Counted from the stretch's first letter, positions 1-9,738 are shown. The stretch: 64,000 nt of DNA from Planctomycetota bacterium (GCA_013285505.1 CP053450.1:914796-978795); one strand, 5' to 3'. Notes: generated from the sequence alone by a model not told the origin. Translations and numbers: made by a program.

Positions 1-139
1 ATTTCGGACGTCATTCGTGTAGAAAAACGCCGTCGGTCGGAATTTGGGCAACCTGTGTGTCCGAAATAACTCCCGGGTCGGCCAACGAGATGGTTATGGG
101 ACGTTCTGTACCCGGACCGGCGTGGCACGCGCAACGAAA

Positions 140-166
140 GAGCACCGGCACGGGGTGCCGGTGCTC
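140..166 (-). terminator. Hairpin terminator downstream of PEP-CTERM-type gene
   Basis: A perfect 12-bp stem (140-151 paired with 155-166) closes a GGG loop, 45 bases past the stop of the minus-strand gene at 211. On the minus strand the stem is followed by a short, imperfect T-rich stretch (CTTTCGTT). It is probably an intrinsic terminator with a weak U-tract. Confidence 0.6.
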
Positions 167-210
167 GGTGCGTGATTTGGGATCGGGCCGTCGAAGAGCC
201 GACTCGGGCC

Positions 211-867
211 TCAGGCCATGCGGCGGCGGCGGCCAGCAGCGACCATGCCGAACAGACCCATACCCGCCAGGCCCGCAGTCGAGGGGAGCGGGATGATCAT
301 CAGCATGTCCTGACGAGCACCCGTCTCGGTGTCGGCATCGTCCCAGACGTTCATGACCCGGACGTTGCCGAGATCGCTCCAGACGCCGGACGCCGCGCTG
401 AAGAGCTGGTTGATGCGGGTCTGGGTGAACGTCCCGTTGGTGTTCCCGCCGTAGAGCTTGTTCCAGATCGTCCGCTGCACGAGCTCGCGGTACTCGCTCG
501 CCGTGAATCCGTTGATGCCCGAGAGGGCCTGGATGCCGGCCTCGCCCTGGTTGGCGAAGGTGGTGAAGATGTAGGCGATCGCGTAGCCGGTCGCGCTCTG
601 CAGGCTGAGCGGGCCCGATCCGCCCCGGTTCATGATCGAGGTCGAGACGTTGTACTCGTACTTGGTGCCGTAGCTGAACGTCTCCTGCGTCTCGGCGCAG
701 AACGTCACGAATTCGTACGATCCATCCGCCCCGAGGTCGGCCCGGAAGCCGTCGTTCCCGTTGCTGTTGTTGTCGGTGTCCGCAAACCGCACCTGGGGTG
801 CCGCGCTCGCCGCCGAGACCATCGTCGCAGCCAGAACCGCGGCCGCTATCGCTGTTGTTCTCTTCAT
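211..867 (-). CDS. PEP-CTERM-type secreted protein (exosortase substrate candidate)
   Basis: A 218-residue exported protein. Residues 1-22 (MKRTTAIAAAVLAATMVSAA and following) form a Sec signal peptide. The C-terminus has the exosortase sorting layout: a PLPS motif, a hydrophobic helix (AGLAGMGLFGMVAAG) and an Arg-rich end (RRRRMA). The acidic residue of the classical PEP motif is missing, which is common in planctomycete versions. The middle is Gly/Ser/Asn-rich and unrecognised. The ATG at 867 was chosen over an upstream in-frame start because GGAGGAGAGAG lies just before it and the signal peptide starts there. It sits at the far end of the polysaccharide/exosortase locus with its own promoter and terminator. 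An exosortase is encoded at 9735-10610, so it is a plausible local substrate. Confidence 0.8.
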   Translation of the reverse strand: MKRTTAIAAAVLAATMVSAASAAPQVRFADTDNNSNGNDGFRADLGADGSYEFVTFCAETQETFSYGTKYEYNVSTSIMNRGGSGPLSLQSATGYAIAYIFTTFANQGEAGIQALSGINGFTASEYRELVQRTIWNKLYGGNTNGTFTQTRINQLFSAASGVWSDLGNVRVMNVWDDADTETGARQDMLMIIPLPSTAGLAGMGLFGMVAAGRRRRMA

Positions 868-1226
868 CACTCTCTCTCCTCCCGCAAACAGTTTGGCATA
901 TGTATGGCGTCCAACGTCTGCGCCATCACACAGTCCAGTCATTCTACTTGGAAGAGACTGGGGAGAACAATAGTGGCTGGTCATAAATCCTTGTATTACA
1001 GCACTTTATGTGTGATCGGACCCGGGTTTTCCGACTTCTCGGACGTGACCGCGCACCCAATGGTCGTCACCTGCGCCGGGGCCTGGCGAAGATGTGATGA
1101 CTGGTTTGAGACCTGCATTGGTCGATCGCGCCGGCGAGCCGGGGCGATTCGGCGGGCGGGGCCGCCGCCGAGCGGGGTTCCGTGCCGTGCGGCCCCGGCG
1201 CGAGCGCCCGCCGCTCCGACGCCGCG
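868..1226. other. Gap between TPR gene and PEP-CTERM-type gene
   Basis: No credible gene is seen here. Bases 868-1000 are AT-richer than the surroundings and hold the likely promoter and leader of the minus-strand gene ending at 211. Bases 1000-1226 are the 3' flank of the TPR gene, with GC-rich palindromic stretches but no clear U-tract terminator. Confidence 0.6.
941..970 (-). promoter_or_regulatory. Candidate sigma-70-type promoter for the PEP-CTERM-type gene
   Basis: Read on the minus strand, TTGTTC (970-965) and TAGAAT (946-941) are separated by 18 bases in an AT-richer gap. It lies about 75 bases upstream of the ATG at 867. Found by eye only. Confidence 0.35.
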
Positions 1227-3743
1227 TCAGCCTTCGAGGGCGGCGCGGACCCGGGCCAGTCGCTCGGCGAGGGCGGGGTTGGGCGCCTGCACCCGACGGA
1301 GCATCGATCGGGCCTCATCGAGATTGCCGACAGCGAGTTGGGCCTCTGCCATGCCCACCAACGCGTAGTTGTACGCGGGGTCCGCCGCGAGCGCCTCGCG
1401 GAAGATGGCCACAGCACCCTCGGCATCCCCCGTCCGCAGCAGGGCGGTGCCGAGCGTGTCCAGGTACGCCACCAACTGCTCAGCGGGGGCACCCGCCTCG
1501 CGGAGCACCCCGACCGCGTGCTCGATGAAGCCGAGCGCCTCCTCGTCGTTCCCCTCGCCCTCAAGGAGCAGGTAGGCGAGGTTGTTGAGCGTGTCCGGGT
1601 CGTTCGGGTCGAGCTGCGCGGCCCGGCGATACACCCCGACGGCTTCATCGGCGCGACCGAGCAGCGACAGGCACGCGCCCCGGAGCCGCAGGAGACGGGA
1701 CTGAACCTGTTCGTCGTCCGCCTCGGGGCTGGCCAACTGCATCACGTGATCGAGGCCGGCGAGGTCGCCGGCGTCCAGCGCGAGAGAGTACCAGGCGGTC
1801 GCGAGCGTCAGCCGCAGGCGGTCGTCGTCCGGCGAGACTCGCTCGGCGGCCGACTCCAGCCACGCGCGGCGGGCGTCGAGGTCCGCGATCCGCTCGCCGA
1901 GCACGATGGCGTCTCGGGTCCACGCCCGGTCCTCCGCGTCCACGCTCCACACCACCTCGGAGGCCTCGCCGATGGCCCCGGCTTCTACCGCCGCCCGGAC
2001 GAACAGCCCTCGATCCATCGGTGTTTCCAGAGAATCCTTCCAGGGCGCGATCGCTGCCCATGCCTCCTGGCCCCGGTCCGCCGCCAGCGCCATCTCGGCC
2101 AGGAGCAGGCCGCTCTGAGAGGTCGGTTCGATCAGGCGTTCCTGGTATTCCCGTGCCGCCAGCAGGCCGTCGTCGGGGAATCGCAGGCGGCGGAACATGA
2201 ACACGGCGGACTGGGCGGCCTGTGGGTTGGTCGGGATGGTCTGCAGCATCCGCTGCACGGTCGTCCTCGCCCCCGAGCGGTCTCCCTCCAGGAACTGGCT
2301 CTCGGCCAACAGCGTCCAGACGAGGACGGTCTGCGGCTGCCGCTTGACGAGCTCACGGAGGTGCGTGGTCAGCTGGGGGGTGAACCCGCTGTCGTTGATC
2401 GTCCGTGTCAGCTGGTTGCTCAGCTCCCTCGCCCACTCGGCATCGATCGCCGACAGACTTGCGCGCGCAATCGCGAAGTACGAATCGGCATCGGAGCCGC
2501 GTTCCGGGTCGAGGGCGCTGTCGTAGACCTCAAGGGCGGGGTGGTCGCCGACCGACTGGTGTGCCTCTTCGAGCACGTGGCGTGCCTCGACGATGAGGCC
2601 CTGGCTCATGTACCCCCGCACGGCGATGGCCCAGGCCTCGGCGAGATCCGATTCCCGCGCGAGCTGTTCCAGGGCCTCGAAGTCTTCGGGGCTCTGTGCG
2701 TGCCGGGCGAGGAACGCCGCGACGGCGATCTCCGGCGACTCCTCCGCCTCGGAGGGCGGGGCGGCGCGGAGCAGTGCCTCGCCCTCGGCCTTCTTCCCGA
2801 GTGCGGCCAGCGCATCGGCGAGCAGCGCGCGCGCATCCGGGGTTAGTTCTTCGCTGGAGCCGAGTTCGGCGACCAGGTCGGTCGCGACCTCTGGCCGGTC
2901 CAGTTGCGCGAGGGCCAGGGCGGCACGGGCACGGGTCAGCAGATCGCCGTTCGAGGCGAGCCAGAGCCAGTCCTGCGCTGCGGCGTCGCGGAGGCCGTAG
3001 CGGCCCAGCAGGCTCACTCGGCGGAGCCGTGCTGCGGGCGAGTCGCTCCGGATCGTGACGGACGCCTCCACGCGGGCCTCGGCCTCGGTGTTCAGTCCGG
3101 CCCGGACCAGCGCATCGATCGCGTCCATCGCGATGACGAGGTTCTCGGGATCGGCCTCGGCGGCGCGGGTCGCGAAGCTCGCAGAACGGGGAAGGTCCCC
3201 CACGCGGATCATGGCCTCCGCCATCAGCTGGAGCGCGAGAACGTCTCGCGGAGAGACCCGCAGCACGCTCGAGAGATCGTTGACAACCCGGGCCGCGGTC
3301 GCCTCTGACTGGTCGGTCAGGAGCACTCGCTTTGCCTCGAAGACTCTCCACGAGGTGCCGTCGTCACCGGTGAGCAAACGCAGTCGGCCGATCACATCCT
3401 CTGCCGCGGCCGGGGTGGCCCAGATGGCGTTCGATCGGAGGGCCTCGATCTGCACCCGTGCGTCGGAGGGGTGGTCGCTGGCCAGGTCGATGTACTCCCG
3501 GGCGGCGCCGGGGTCGTCCAGCGCGTCGAGCACGCCGGCGATAAGTACCGCTCCCCGCAGTTTGGCTTCGGGGCTCCCGCCGGCGACGAGCGAGTTCACG
3601 CCGTCTCGGAACTCCTGCACACCGATCTGCCCGGCGAGGGCCTGGTCGACCAGGCTCTGCATGGCTTCGTTCGAGCCGCTCGCCGAATCGATCTCGGAGC
3701 TGCCGGGCCCGCTCGGCGTCGACCGTCTCGAGGCGTTCGGCAA
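1227..3743 (-). CDS. TPR protein, C-terminal part of a frameshifted gene
   Basis: This frame encodes about 800 residues of degenerate tetratricopeptide repeats, with repeated A-x3-L and A-x2-P patterns such as LAADPAYNYALVGMAEAQLA near the C-terminus. No catalytic motif is visible. The first roughly 25 residues after the TTG at 3743 do not look like protein. In bases 3665-3770 the plausible coding frame is a third one (…DAILRFAERLETVDAERA…). It links the end of the upstream frame at 3596-5383 to this one with two shifts in the same direction. I therefore read 1227-5383 as one TPR gene of about 1,350 codons broken by two single-base indels. Long TPR proteins often accompany exosortase/exopolysaccharide loci, where they are thought to scaffold export. 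It is the last gene of the polysaccharide run. Confidence 0.7.
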   Translation of the reverse strand: MPNASRRSTPSGPGSSEIDSASGSNEAMQSLVDQALAGQIGVQEFRDGVNSLVAGGSPEAKLRGAVLIAGVLDALDDPGAAREYIDLASDHPSDARVQIEALRSNAIWATPAAAEDVIGRLRLLTGDDGTSWRVFEAKRVLLTDQSEATAARVVNDLSSVLRVSPRDVLALQLMAEAMIRVGDLPRSASFATRAAEADPENLVIAMDAIDALVRAGLNTEAEARVEASVTIRSDSPAARLRRVSLLGRYGLRDAAAQDWLWLASNGDLLTRARAALALAQLDRPEVATDLVAELGSSEELTPDARALLADALAALGKKAEGEALLRAAPPSEAEESPEIAVAAFLARHAQSPEDFEALEQLARESDLAEAWAIAVRGYMSQGLIVEARHVLEEAHQSVGDHPALEVYDSALDPERGSDADSYFAIARASLSAIDAEWARELSNQLTRTINDSGFTPQLTTHLRELVKRQPQTVLVWTLLAESQFLEGDRSGARTTVQRMLQTIPTNPQAAQSAVFMFRRLRFPDDGLLAAREYQERLIEPTSQSGLLLAEMALAADRGQEAWAAIAPWKDSLETPMDRGLFVRAAVEAGAIGEASEVVWSVDAEDRAWTRDAIVLGERIADLDARRAWLESAAERVSPDDDRLRLTLATAWYSLALDAGDLAGLDHVMQLASPEADDEQVQSRLLRLRGACLSLLGRADEAVGVYRRAAQLDPNDPDTLNNLAYLLLEGEGNDEEALGFIEHAVGVLREAGAPAEQLVAYLDTLGTALLRTGDAEGAVAIFREALAADPAYNYALVGMAEAQLAVGNLDEARSMLRRVQAPNPALAERLARVRAALEG

Positions 3744-5383
3744 ACCGCAGGATGGCGTCGGGCGCTCTCATCGATGGGCATGGACATCAGTTGATCGGCG
3801 ACGTCCCTGGCCCGATCGGCGTTCCCGGCTGCGAGTTCTGCGCGGGCGTGGTAGCTGAGCAGCAGCGGCTCGTCCGGCGCGAGCATCAAGAAGCTGTCGG
3901 ACATCTGGCGGCCGGTGACCGCGCCGACCGGCCATCGGAAGTCGGTCTCTTCGAGCCGGATGGCGGCCTCCATCAGCAGCGGCACGCCCATGACCAGCTG
4001 GTCGCGCCTCAACACCTCGTAGGCGCGCCAGTAGTCGGCACGGTCGAGGGCCCACTCGCCGAGGATGAGCCGCGCGCGCGACCACTCGGGTCTGGGTTCG
4101 AGTTCGACGAGCCGGGCGTCGGCCATGCTGCGTTCCCCGAGCCCGTCCAGCGCGAGGGCGTCGAGATAGACAGCCACGGCGTCGATCGTCGGATTTCTGC
4201 TGTTGCGGGTCGAGGTCAGGGCGTCGCGTGCGGCGGCGAACTGGCTTGACTGGATGAGCGTGGAGGCCTCGTGGAGCGAAAGCCACGCCGCCGCCAGCTC
4301 GTCCGATTCGCGGGAGGCGAGGGCGGCGGTGTATGTGTCGCTCGTCTTGGTCGCGAGGGCGAGCCAACCGAGTGCCGTTGTTGTGAGCGTCTCGGGATCG
4401 TCGTCGCCGGAGGTGACGGCGTCGAGCAGTTCGGTATTGGCTCGCTGCCACGCGCGGGCCGCGGCAAACTCGAGGATCCCCGGGCGGATCTCCGGGTTGT
4501 CGAGGTATTCGAGCAGCAGGGCGTTGCCGGACTGGTTGGGCCGCGTAGACGCCGAGACCGCGCCGTCGAGGAACGAGACGAGCAGGATGGCCTCGAGCGG
4601 TTCCTGGGGAGGAATCGTCACCGCGGTCCCGATGAGCGATGCGAATTGCTCGGCGCTGTCCTGGTTCTCGACGCCGGGCCCGTCGGACGGGTCCCGGTGT
4701 ATGGCGACGCGCGCTTGGATCAGGAGCGAGCCCATGCGTTCGCCCAGGGCGGCCGTGCTCGCGTCGACGAACGCGTCGAGCCGCTCCGGCGAGAGCCCGG
4801 CCGAGATGAGGTGGTTGAGGGCGGTCCACTGCGCATCGAGGCTCTCGGGGAGCGCTTCGGCAAGCTGCATCGCCGCGTCGATCCGGTCGCTGTCGCGTCC
4901 GGTCGCGATCGCCGATTCGAGGCGGACCGAGTGCGCCATGAGGTTCGCGGGGTTCTTCTCGAGCACCCTCGCGGCGGCATCGTTCGCCTCTGTGACAAAC
5001 CCGAGGCTGGCGGCGATCTCCATGCGCATGACCCACCCGCGTTCGGAGGAGGGGTCGATCTCCAGCGCCAGCTGCGTAGCGCCCAGCGCCTGCTGTCGTC
5101 TGCGCTGCATGTCGCCCTCGGTCGGCACGCGTTGGAGCGAGTCGGCGAATGCCAGCAGCACGTCGGCGTCGTCCTTGTGCCGGCCCACGTAGCGGCTCAG
5201 CCGGGGGAGGGCCTCGGCGTACTCACCGCTCTGGTAGGCGGCCATGCCGTCGCGTTTGTCCGCGGCGAGCCGTTCACGCTGCCGGTGCTTCTGGAAGAGA
5301 TAGAGACCGCCCACTGCCCCGACACAGAGCAGGGCCACCAGCAGCACAGCGAGCTTGCGCTTCGTCGCCCGAGAAATCGACAT
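3596..5383 (-). CDS. Membrane-anchored TPR protein, N-terminal part of a frameshifted gene
   Basis: The N-terminus has a short basic segment and one transmembrane helix (about residues 9-29, KLAVLLVALLCVGAVGGLYL), then TPR-like helical repeats from about residue 40 (AAYQSGEYAEALPRLSRYV). The bulk would sit in the periplasm, or its planctomycete equivalent. Sensible sequence ends near …DQLMSMPIDE (about 3775). The remaining residues to 3596 are Arg/Pro-rich out-of-frame translation, and the protein should continue through two shifts into the frame ending at 1227. The start ATG at 5383 lies 22 bases after the stop of the sugar-phosphate transferase gene, so they probably share a transcript. No enzyme function is suggested. 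Confidence 0.75.
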   Translation of the reverse strand: MSISRATKRKLAVLLVALLCVGAVGGLYLFQKHRQRERLAADKRDGMAAYQSGEYAEALPRLSRYVGRHKDDADVLLAFADSLQRVPTEGDMQRRRQQALGATQLALEIDPSSERGWVMRMEIAASLGFVTEANDAAARVLEKNPANLMAHSVRLESAIATGRDSDRIDAAMQLAEALPESLDAQWTALNHLISAGLSPERLDAFVDASTAALGERMGSLLIQARVAIHRDPSDGPGVENQDSAEQFASLIGTAVTIPPQEPLEAILLVSFLDGAVSASTRPNQSGNALLLEYLDNPEIRPGILEFAAARAWQRANTELLDAVTSGDDDPETLTTTALGWLALATKTSDTYTAALASRESDELAAAWLSLHEASTLIQSSQFAAARDALTSTRNSRNPTIDAVAVYLDALALDGLGERSMADARLVELEPRPEWSRARLILGEWALDRADYWRAYEVLRRDQLVMGVPLLMEAAIRLEETDFRWPVGAVTGRQMSDSFLMLAPDEPLLLSYHARAELAAGNADRARDVADQLMSMPIDESARRHPAVCRTPRDGRRRAGPAAPRSIRRAARTKPCRAWSTRPSPGRSVCRSSETA

Positions 5384-5405
5384 ATCTGTGAACTCCCTGT
5401 CCTGG

Positions 5406-6821
5406 CTACCGGATCACCTTGATCAGTTGGACGATCGTCTCAACAACTATCTTCATATCACGGGCGAACGAATAGTGCCTCACGTACTCCAGGTCGTACC
5501 TGATCCACTCCTGGAAGTCCGTCAGCGGCTCACGGGTCCGCCGCACCTGCCACAGCCCGGTGACCCCCGGGCGCACGCTCAGCCGGGCCTCGCGCCAGGC
5601 CGGAGAGTACTGGTTTTCGCGTTCTGGGCTCGGACGCGGCCCCACGACGCTCATGTGGCCGAGCAGCACGTTCCAGAACTGCGGCAGCTCGTCGAGCTGA
5701 AACTTCCGCAGGAACTTGCCCACGCGGAGCAGACGCGGGTCGTCGCTGATAAAGAACTGCGGGCCGTCGGCCTGGTTGGCCATCGCCAGTTCCCGCTTCA
5801 TCCGCTCGGCGTCCCGGCACATCGTGCGGAACTTGTAGCAGGGGAACTCCCGCCCACCGACCGTCTCGCGGGGGTGTGCAAAGAAGAACGGGCGGCCGTC
5901 CTCGAGGTAGATCGCGAGCATGATGAACGGGTAGAGCGGCACCGTCACGAGCAGAACGCAGAGGCTGAAGACGATATCGAACAGGCGCTTGAATCCGCGG
6001 CGGAGGTCTGCCGAGAGCCCCTTGCCGCGGGAGAGGTGCCAGTCGCTGGAGCGGAGTGTGTTCCAGGGAATCTTGACCGGGGCCGGCAGTGTCGTGGAGG
6101 GATCGTCCCAGAGGATCCCGGGTCCCACGGCGATCGTCCCGGGGGGGATCTCGCGGCCTGCGCCGACGAGCACTGAGCCGATGAGCTTGGCCCCCGAGTC
6201 CACCGACGCGGTCTCGTGAGCCCAGGCCCTGTTCGAGAACGGGTAGACCCCGCCGAACACCCGCTCGGCCTGGCCCATCTGCGTGACGGCGGCGTTGAGC
6301 CAGCGTGTCTGCCCCGGCGCCCCGTGGCTCCCGGTGACCACGCCGCGGACCTCGACGGGGAGGCTCTGGCGGTCGCGAGAGAGCCGGCGCAGCGTGGCGA
6401 CCGCGTGGGCGGCCGAGCGCTGCTCCCGCCACTCGGCGGCGAGCGCGGGGTCGGGCGTGAGCCAGGCGCGTCCGGTCGCGGCCGTCCGCTGCGAGTACTC
6501 CCGCCGGATGCCGATCAACCGGTCGTCCGCGTCGGCGTGGACCACCTCTCTGTAGGGTTGGTCGGTCTGATCGAGGATCCTGACGCGCACCGCGCGTGGT
6601 TTGCCCCAGTGGAGGCGTTTGAGGGGTTCGTCGAGTGAGAAGTGGACCATCGCCCGGGGTGAGAGCAGCATGTACAACACCGGGCCGCGGGGCTCGACGG
6701 GCTCTCCGCCGGGTCGGATGACCTGCACCCCCTGCGACGCCCAGCACCGGTCGTGGAGATCACTGAGCCGTCCGCCCCAGATCCGGTCTCTCTCGGTTGA
6801 GTTGTGATCATGACGGTCCAT
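5406..6821 (-). CDS. Initiating sugar-1-phosphate transferase (polyprenyl glycosylphosphotransferase)
   Basis: A 471-residue protein whose C-terminal half (about 278-471) is the bacterial sugar transferase domain (WbaP/PglC/EpsE group). It opens with KRLFDIVFSL and a membrane-entering helix (283-305). It contains CYKFRTM, LRKFQLDELPQFWNVLLG, the VVGPRPSPE motif and the RPGVTGLWQV motif. It transfers a sugar-1-phosphate to undecaprenyl phosphate at the cytoplasmic membrane to start a polysaccharide repeat unit. The N-terminal 260 residues are unusual. They lack the multi-TM and nucleotide-binding-like domains of WbaP-type enzymes and include a stretch (about 195-240) that looks like left-handed beta-helix turns (SGAKLIGSVLVGAG), as in sugar nucleotidyltransferases. 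The start is 13 bases after the kinase gene stop. Confidence 0.88.
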   Translation of the reverse strand: MDRHDHNSTERDRIWGGRLSDLHDRCWASQGVQVIRPGGEPVEPRGPVLYMLLSPRAMVHFSLDEPLKRLHWGKPRAVRVRILDQTDQPYREVVHADADDRLIGIRREYSQRTAATGRAWLTPDPALAAEWREQRSAAHAVATLRRLSRDRQSLPVEVRGVVTGSHGAPGQTRWLNAAVTQMGQAERVFGGVYPFSNRAWAHETASVDSGAKLIGSVLVGAGREIPPGTIAVGPGILWDDPSTTLPAPVKIPWNTLRSSDWHLSRGKGLSADLRRGFKRLFDIVFSLCVLLVTVPLYPFIMLAIYLEDGRPFFFAHPRETVGGREFPCYKFRTMCRDAERMKRELAMANQADGPQFFISDDPRLLRVGKFLRKFQLDELPQFWNVLLGHMSVVGPRPSPERENQYSPAWREARLSVRPGVTGLWQVRRTREPLTDFQEWIRYDLEYVRHYSFARDMKIVVETIVQLIKVIR

Positions 6822-6834
6822 GTCGTGGGTGTGA

Positions 6835-9052
6835 TTATCCTGCGCGGTTGCCGGTGTGACCGTTTGCGGTGTCGGCCATGCCGTGGAGCAGTTCTGCGCG
6901 CGCGGTCGTGGGCTGGCTGACTCTCGCGCTGGCCATGCTCATGCTGGTGCTCCGCTCGAAGTCGCTGCTGGCCGCGCGATTGAAGACGATGCCGAGGCGT
7001 CGCGCGCCGAGGCGTTGCAGTCGTTCGATCGCCATCCGCACATGCCGCACATCGCGGCCGCGAGAAACCACGAGCAGCACCTCGTCGCTTGCGGGCACGA
7101 TCGCCTGGGCCTCGATGCTCCCCAGGATCGGGCCGGTGTCGATGACGAGCACGTCGTACTCGACGCGGAGCCGCTCGAACAGGCGGTCGACAGCCGTCGC
7201 GGAGACGCGGCTCCGGCGCGAAACTGTCGCGCGGCCCGGCGGGCATCACGGTGAGGTTCTCCTGATCGCCGGGGTGGACCGGCAGCGGGGCCGCGGGATC
7301 CCCGAGCACCGCGTCGCCGAACCCCGGCAGCGAGTCGAACCCGAACTTCGAGGTGACGCGGCGCCCGATCATGTCCGCATCGATCAGGAGGGTCCGCTTG
7401 CCGCTGATCGCGAATGACCTTGCCAGCCGCAGCGAGATGGTGCTCTTGCCCTCTCCCGATGAAGAGCTTGTGACCAGATGCGCCAGGCCTCGCGAGGAGG
7501 ACCCGAGCAGCCGCGCGTCGATGGCGGTGCGGATCTGGTGCACGCTGGTGGCCATGAGCTCGTCGATGTTCACGGCGGGGTCGGCCATATCGATCTGCGG
7601 CACAGCGCCGATGATCCGGACGCTCTGGCTGAGCCGATCGATCTCGCTGATGTACCGGTACTTCGGCTTGAGCAGCCCGAGCAGGACGACGAGACCGACG
7701 CCCAGCCCGCTGCCACCCATGAACCCCATCGCGGCCAGAGGGATCCTTCGGTCGGTCGAGGGGCCGAGGGGTGTGTCGGCCCGCTGGCTGATGTTGATCC
7801 GGCCCTGCTGTCCGTCACGCTTCTGCACGAGGAGCGATTCGAGCCGCAGGTCCGCCTCGCGGAACTTCTCGTCGGCGCGTTCGGCCTGCTCGCGCAGTTG
7901 GTTGATCTGCAGCTGGACCCGCCCGATCCGCTGGGCTTCCTTCTGCACGCTGTCGAGGCGTTGGCGCAGCTGGTCCCGCTGGCTCCGCAGCTGCGCGACC
8001 GGATCGATCGCCACCCCGCCCGCGGGGGCTGTGGCTCTAGCCATCGCCGCCTTGGCCTCGATGAGCACGTTGACGCTCTTGAGCTCGTCCTCGGCGGCGA
8101 GGATCTGTCGGTGCGCAGGGCCGAACCGCTGCCGCAACGACTCGATGCGCAGCTGGAGATCAACGCGGCGCGCCAGGAGCGTGGCGAGTTCACGGTTGGT
8201 CTGCGCGAGCGCCTCGAGCTCGGCCTCTGGAGTCTGTGCCGGCTGTGCGGGTTGGTCGCTTTCGGTCTGTGCGCTCGGGTCGGGCGCGACGACCGGGCCG
8301 GTCTCGGCGGGGAGCTGGAGATCGATCTCCAGCAGCGTGGCGTCTATGTACCTGATCTGCTCGTGCTTGGCGTCGAGCAGGCGGACGAGGTTGTCGGTGC
8401 CTTCCTTTTCGGCGAGTTGGTATGCGCGGGTCCGGTAGTCGTCCCGGTCCACCCTCGCCTCTTCCCGCAGGTCAGAGACTGTGTCGATCGTTTTCTGCAG
8501 ATCGGTGGATTCGCGTTCGATCGCGATGGTGGAATACTCGTCAAGGATCGCGTTCGTCGCCAACTGCGCGAGCCGCGGGTCCGTCCACTCCACCGACACG
8601 AAGATGTCCTGGGCATTCCGCGGCACGTCCACCGAGGAGGCCTCGGAAAGGTCCTTCAGGCCGCGGGGCAGTGGGGCCCACCCGGCCTGCTTGAGCTTGT
8701 CGTTCTCGATGGCCGCCCGCAGCACGCGCTGGGATCGCAGGACGGTGGCCTGCGAGTTTACGAAGCTGGCAAAGCCCGACATGCCCTCGGTGAACTCGTT
8801 CTCGTACAGGATGATGGGCCGGGTCGGCTGGATATTGATGACGCCCGTGCTCGTGTACTTGGGGGGGATGGCGTTGTACCCGACCCAGGCCAGCGGGAAC
8901 GCGAGCACGAGCCCGAGCACGACAGCGAGCGCGTACCTGCCGCGCAGGCAGTTGTGCACGAGCAGGAGCGGGTTTACCGGTTGGCCGGCGCCCTCGCGGT
9001 CGGGCTCGAGGTCGAGGCCGAAGGCATCGTCGTAGGTCATGTCGTGTGTCAT
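6835..9052 (-). CDS. Wzz/GumC-type chain-length protein fused to BY-kinase-type ATPase (frameshifted)
   Basis: A polysaccharide co-polymerase. TM1 is at about 40-60, the Wzz periplasmic region with long coiled coils at about 180-410, TM2 at about 440-460, and then a cytoplasmic P-loop ATPase. The ATPase has Walker A SSSGEGKST (about 530-538) and Walker A' TLLIDAD (about 554-560). Near 7205-7222 the frame shifts by one base. Beyond it the true continuation is …ATAVDRLFERLRVEYDVLVIDTGP…, carrying Walker B, and it ends at 6835. Such proteins set chain length and drive export in Wzx/Wzy pathways. The C-terminus has no tyrosine cluster, so classical autophosphorylation on a Tyr tail is not supported. 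The ATG at 9052 overlaps the EpsI stop by ATGA. The frameshift is probably a sequencing error, because both halves are well conserved. Confidence 0.87.
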
Positions 9053-9738
9053 AGTGTTCCACCTGCGATCTCGGTCAGCACCGGCAAGGCGACGTCCATC
9101 GTCTGGGCCCAGATCGATTCGCGCGTGGCCTCATCCATGCCACGCGGCGTGATGATCTGGACCTGCGCAGCCCCGAGTCGGCTCCCCGCGGCGGAGCGAC
9201 TCGCGAGATCGATCAGACGCATATCAGACCCGTACCGTTGCGGGCCGGACGGGACAACAAAGAAATTCAGGATGTCAATCCGCGTGGGGAGCAGGCCACT
9301 GTCGAGGGAGAAGTGGTACAGGCTCGCGTTGACGATCGTGTCCGCCGCCTCGAGCGAGACGGTGTCGGCCTCCTCGGTGGCCTCCCACCCGGCCCTGGGG
9401 TAGCAGTTGGGCGGGAAGTGGCCCGCCATGTCTTTGGCGATCTTGCAGTGCACGATGACGAGGGAGAACTGCTCGCCCGTGACGGGGTCCTTGAACCTTC
9501 GCTGCAGGATCCTGTTGGGCTGCAGGAGCTCCACGGCGCCGGGGGTCACCTCGGCGTCGACCCCGATGAACCGGCCGATCCGGTAGGGCATCGCGTCGAT
9601 CCTCTCGGCGACGCGGGCCATGTACGCGGTCGTGTCGGCGGAGGGCGCTTCGGTCCAGAGCCGCGCGACGGCCAACGCCAGGAGGATCCCGGCGCTGATC
9701 AACGGCGCGTACGTGCGGAGTCGTGGTCGAGAGGTCAT
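9049..9738 (-). CDS. epsI: EpsI-like exosortase-associated protein
   Basis: A 229-residue protein with one N-terminal transmembrane helix (about 10-27) and an extracytoplasmic domain. The domain resembles the EpsI family that is encoded next to exosortases, including the PPNCYPRAGW segment with its conserved Cys-Tyr-Pro and a Trp. Its exact role is unknown. In many genomes it is a separate gene or is fused to the C-terminus of the exosortase. The ATG at 9738 overlaps the exosortase stop by four bases (ATGA) and its own stop overlaps the next start at 9052, so translational coupling is likely. The reading frame is also open upstream through the exosortase region, but that longer translation is not credible protein. 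Confidence 0.82.
   Translation of the reverse strand: MTSRPRLRTYAPLISAGILLALAVARLWTEAPSADTTAYMARVAERIDAMPYRIGRFIGVDAEVTPGAVELLQPNRILQRRFKDPVTGEQFSLVIVHCKIAKDMAGHFPPNCYPRAGWEATEEADTVSLEAADTIVNASLYHFSLDSGLLPTRIDILNFFVVPSGPQRYGSDMRLIDLASRSAAGSRLGAAQVQIITPRGMDEATRESIWAQTMDVALPVLTEIAGGTL

Noticed and set aside
3364-3771. A separate small gene starting at ATG 3771 in the third frame
   Set aside because: Only its first roughly 35 residues look like protein, and they continue the TPR helices of the frames on both sides. It is a piece of the frameshifted TPR gene.
4271-5422. Long open frames antisense to the polysaccharide, T2SS and RHS genes (also for example 7478-9403, 44973-46718, 52547-54934)
   Set aside because: They mirror codon structure of GC-rich genes on the other strand, lack recognisable domains and ribosome sites, and overlap well-supported genes completely.
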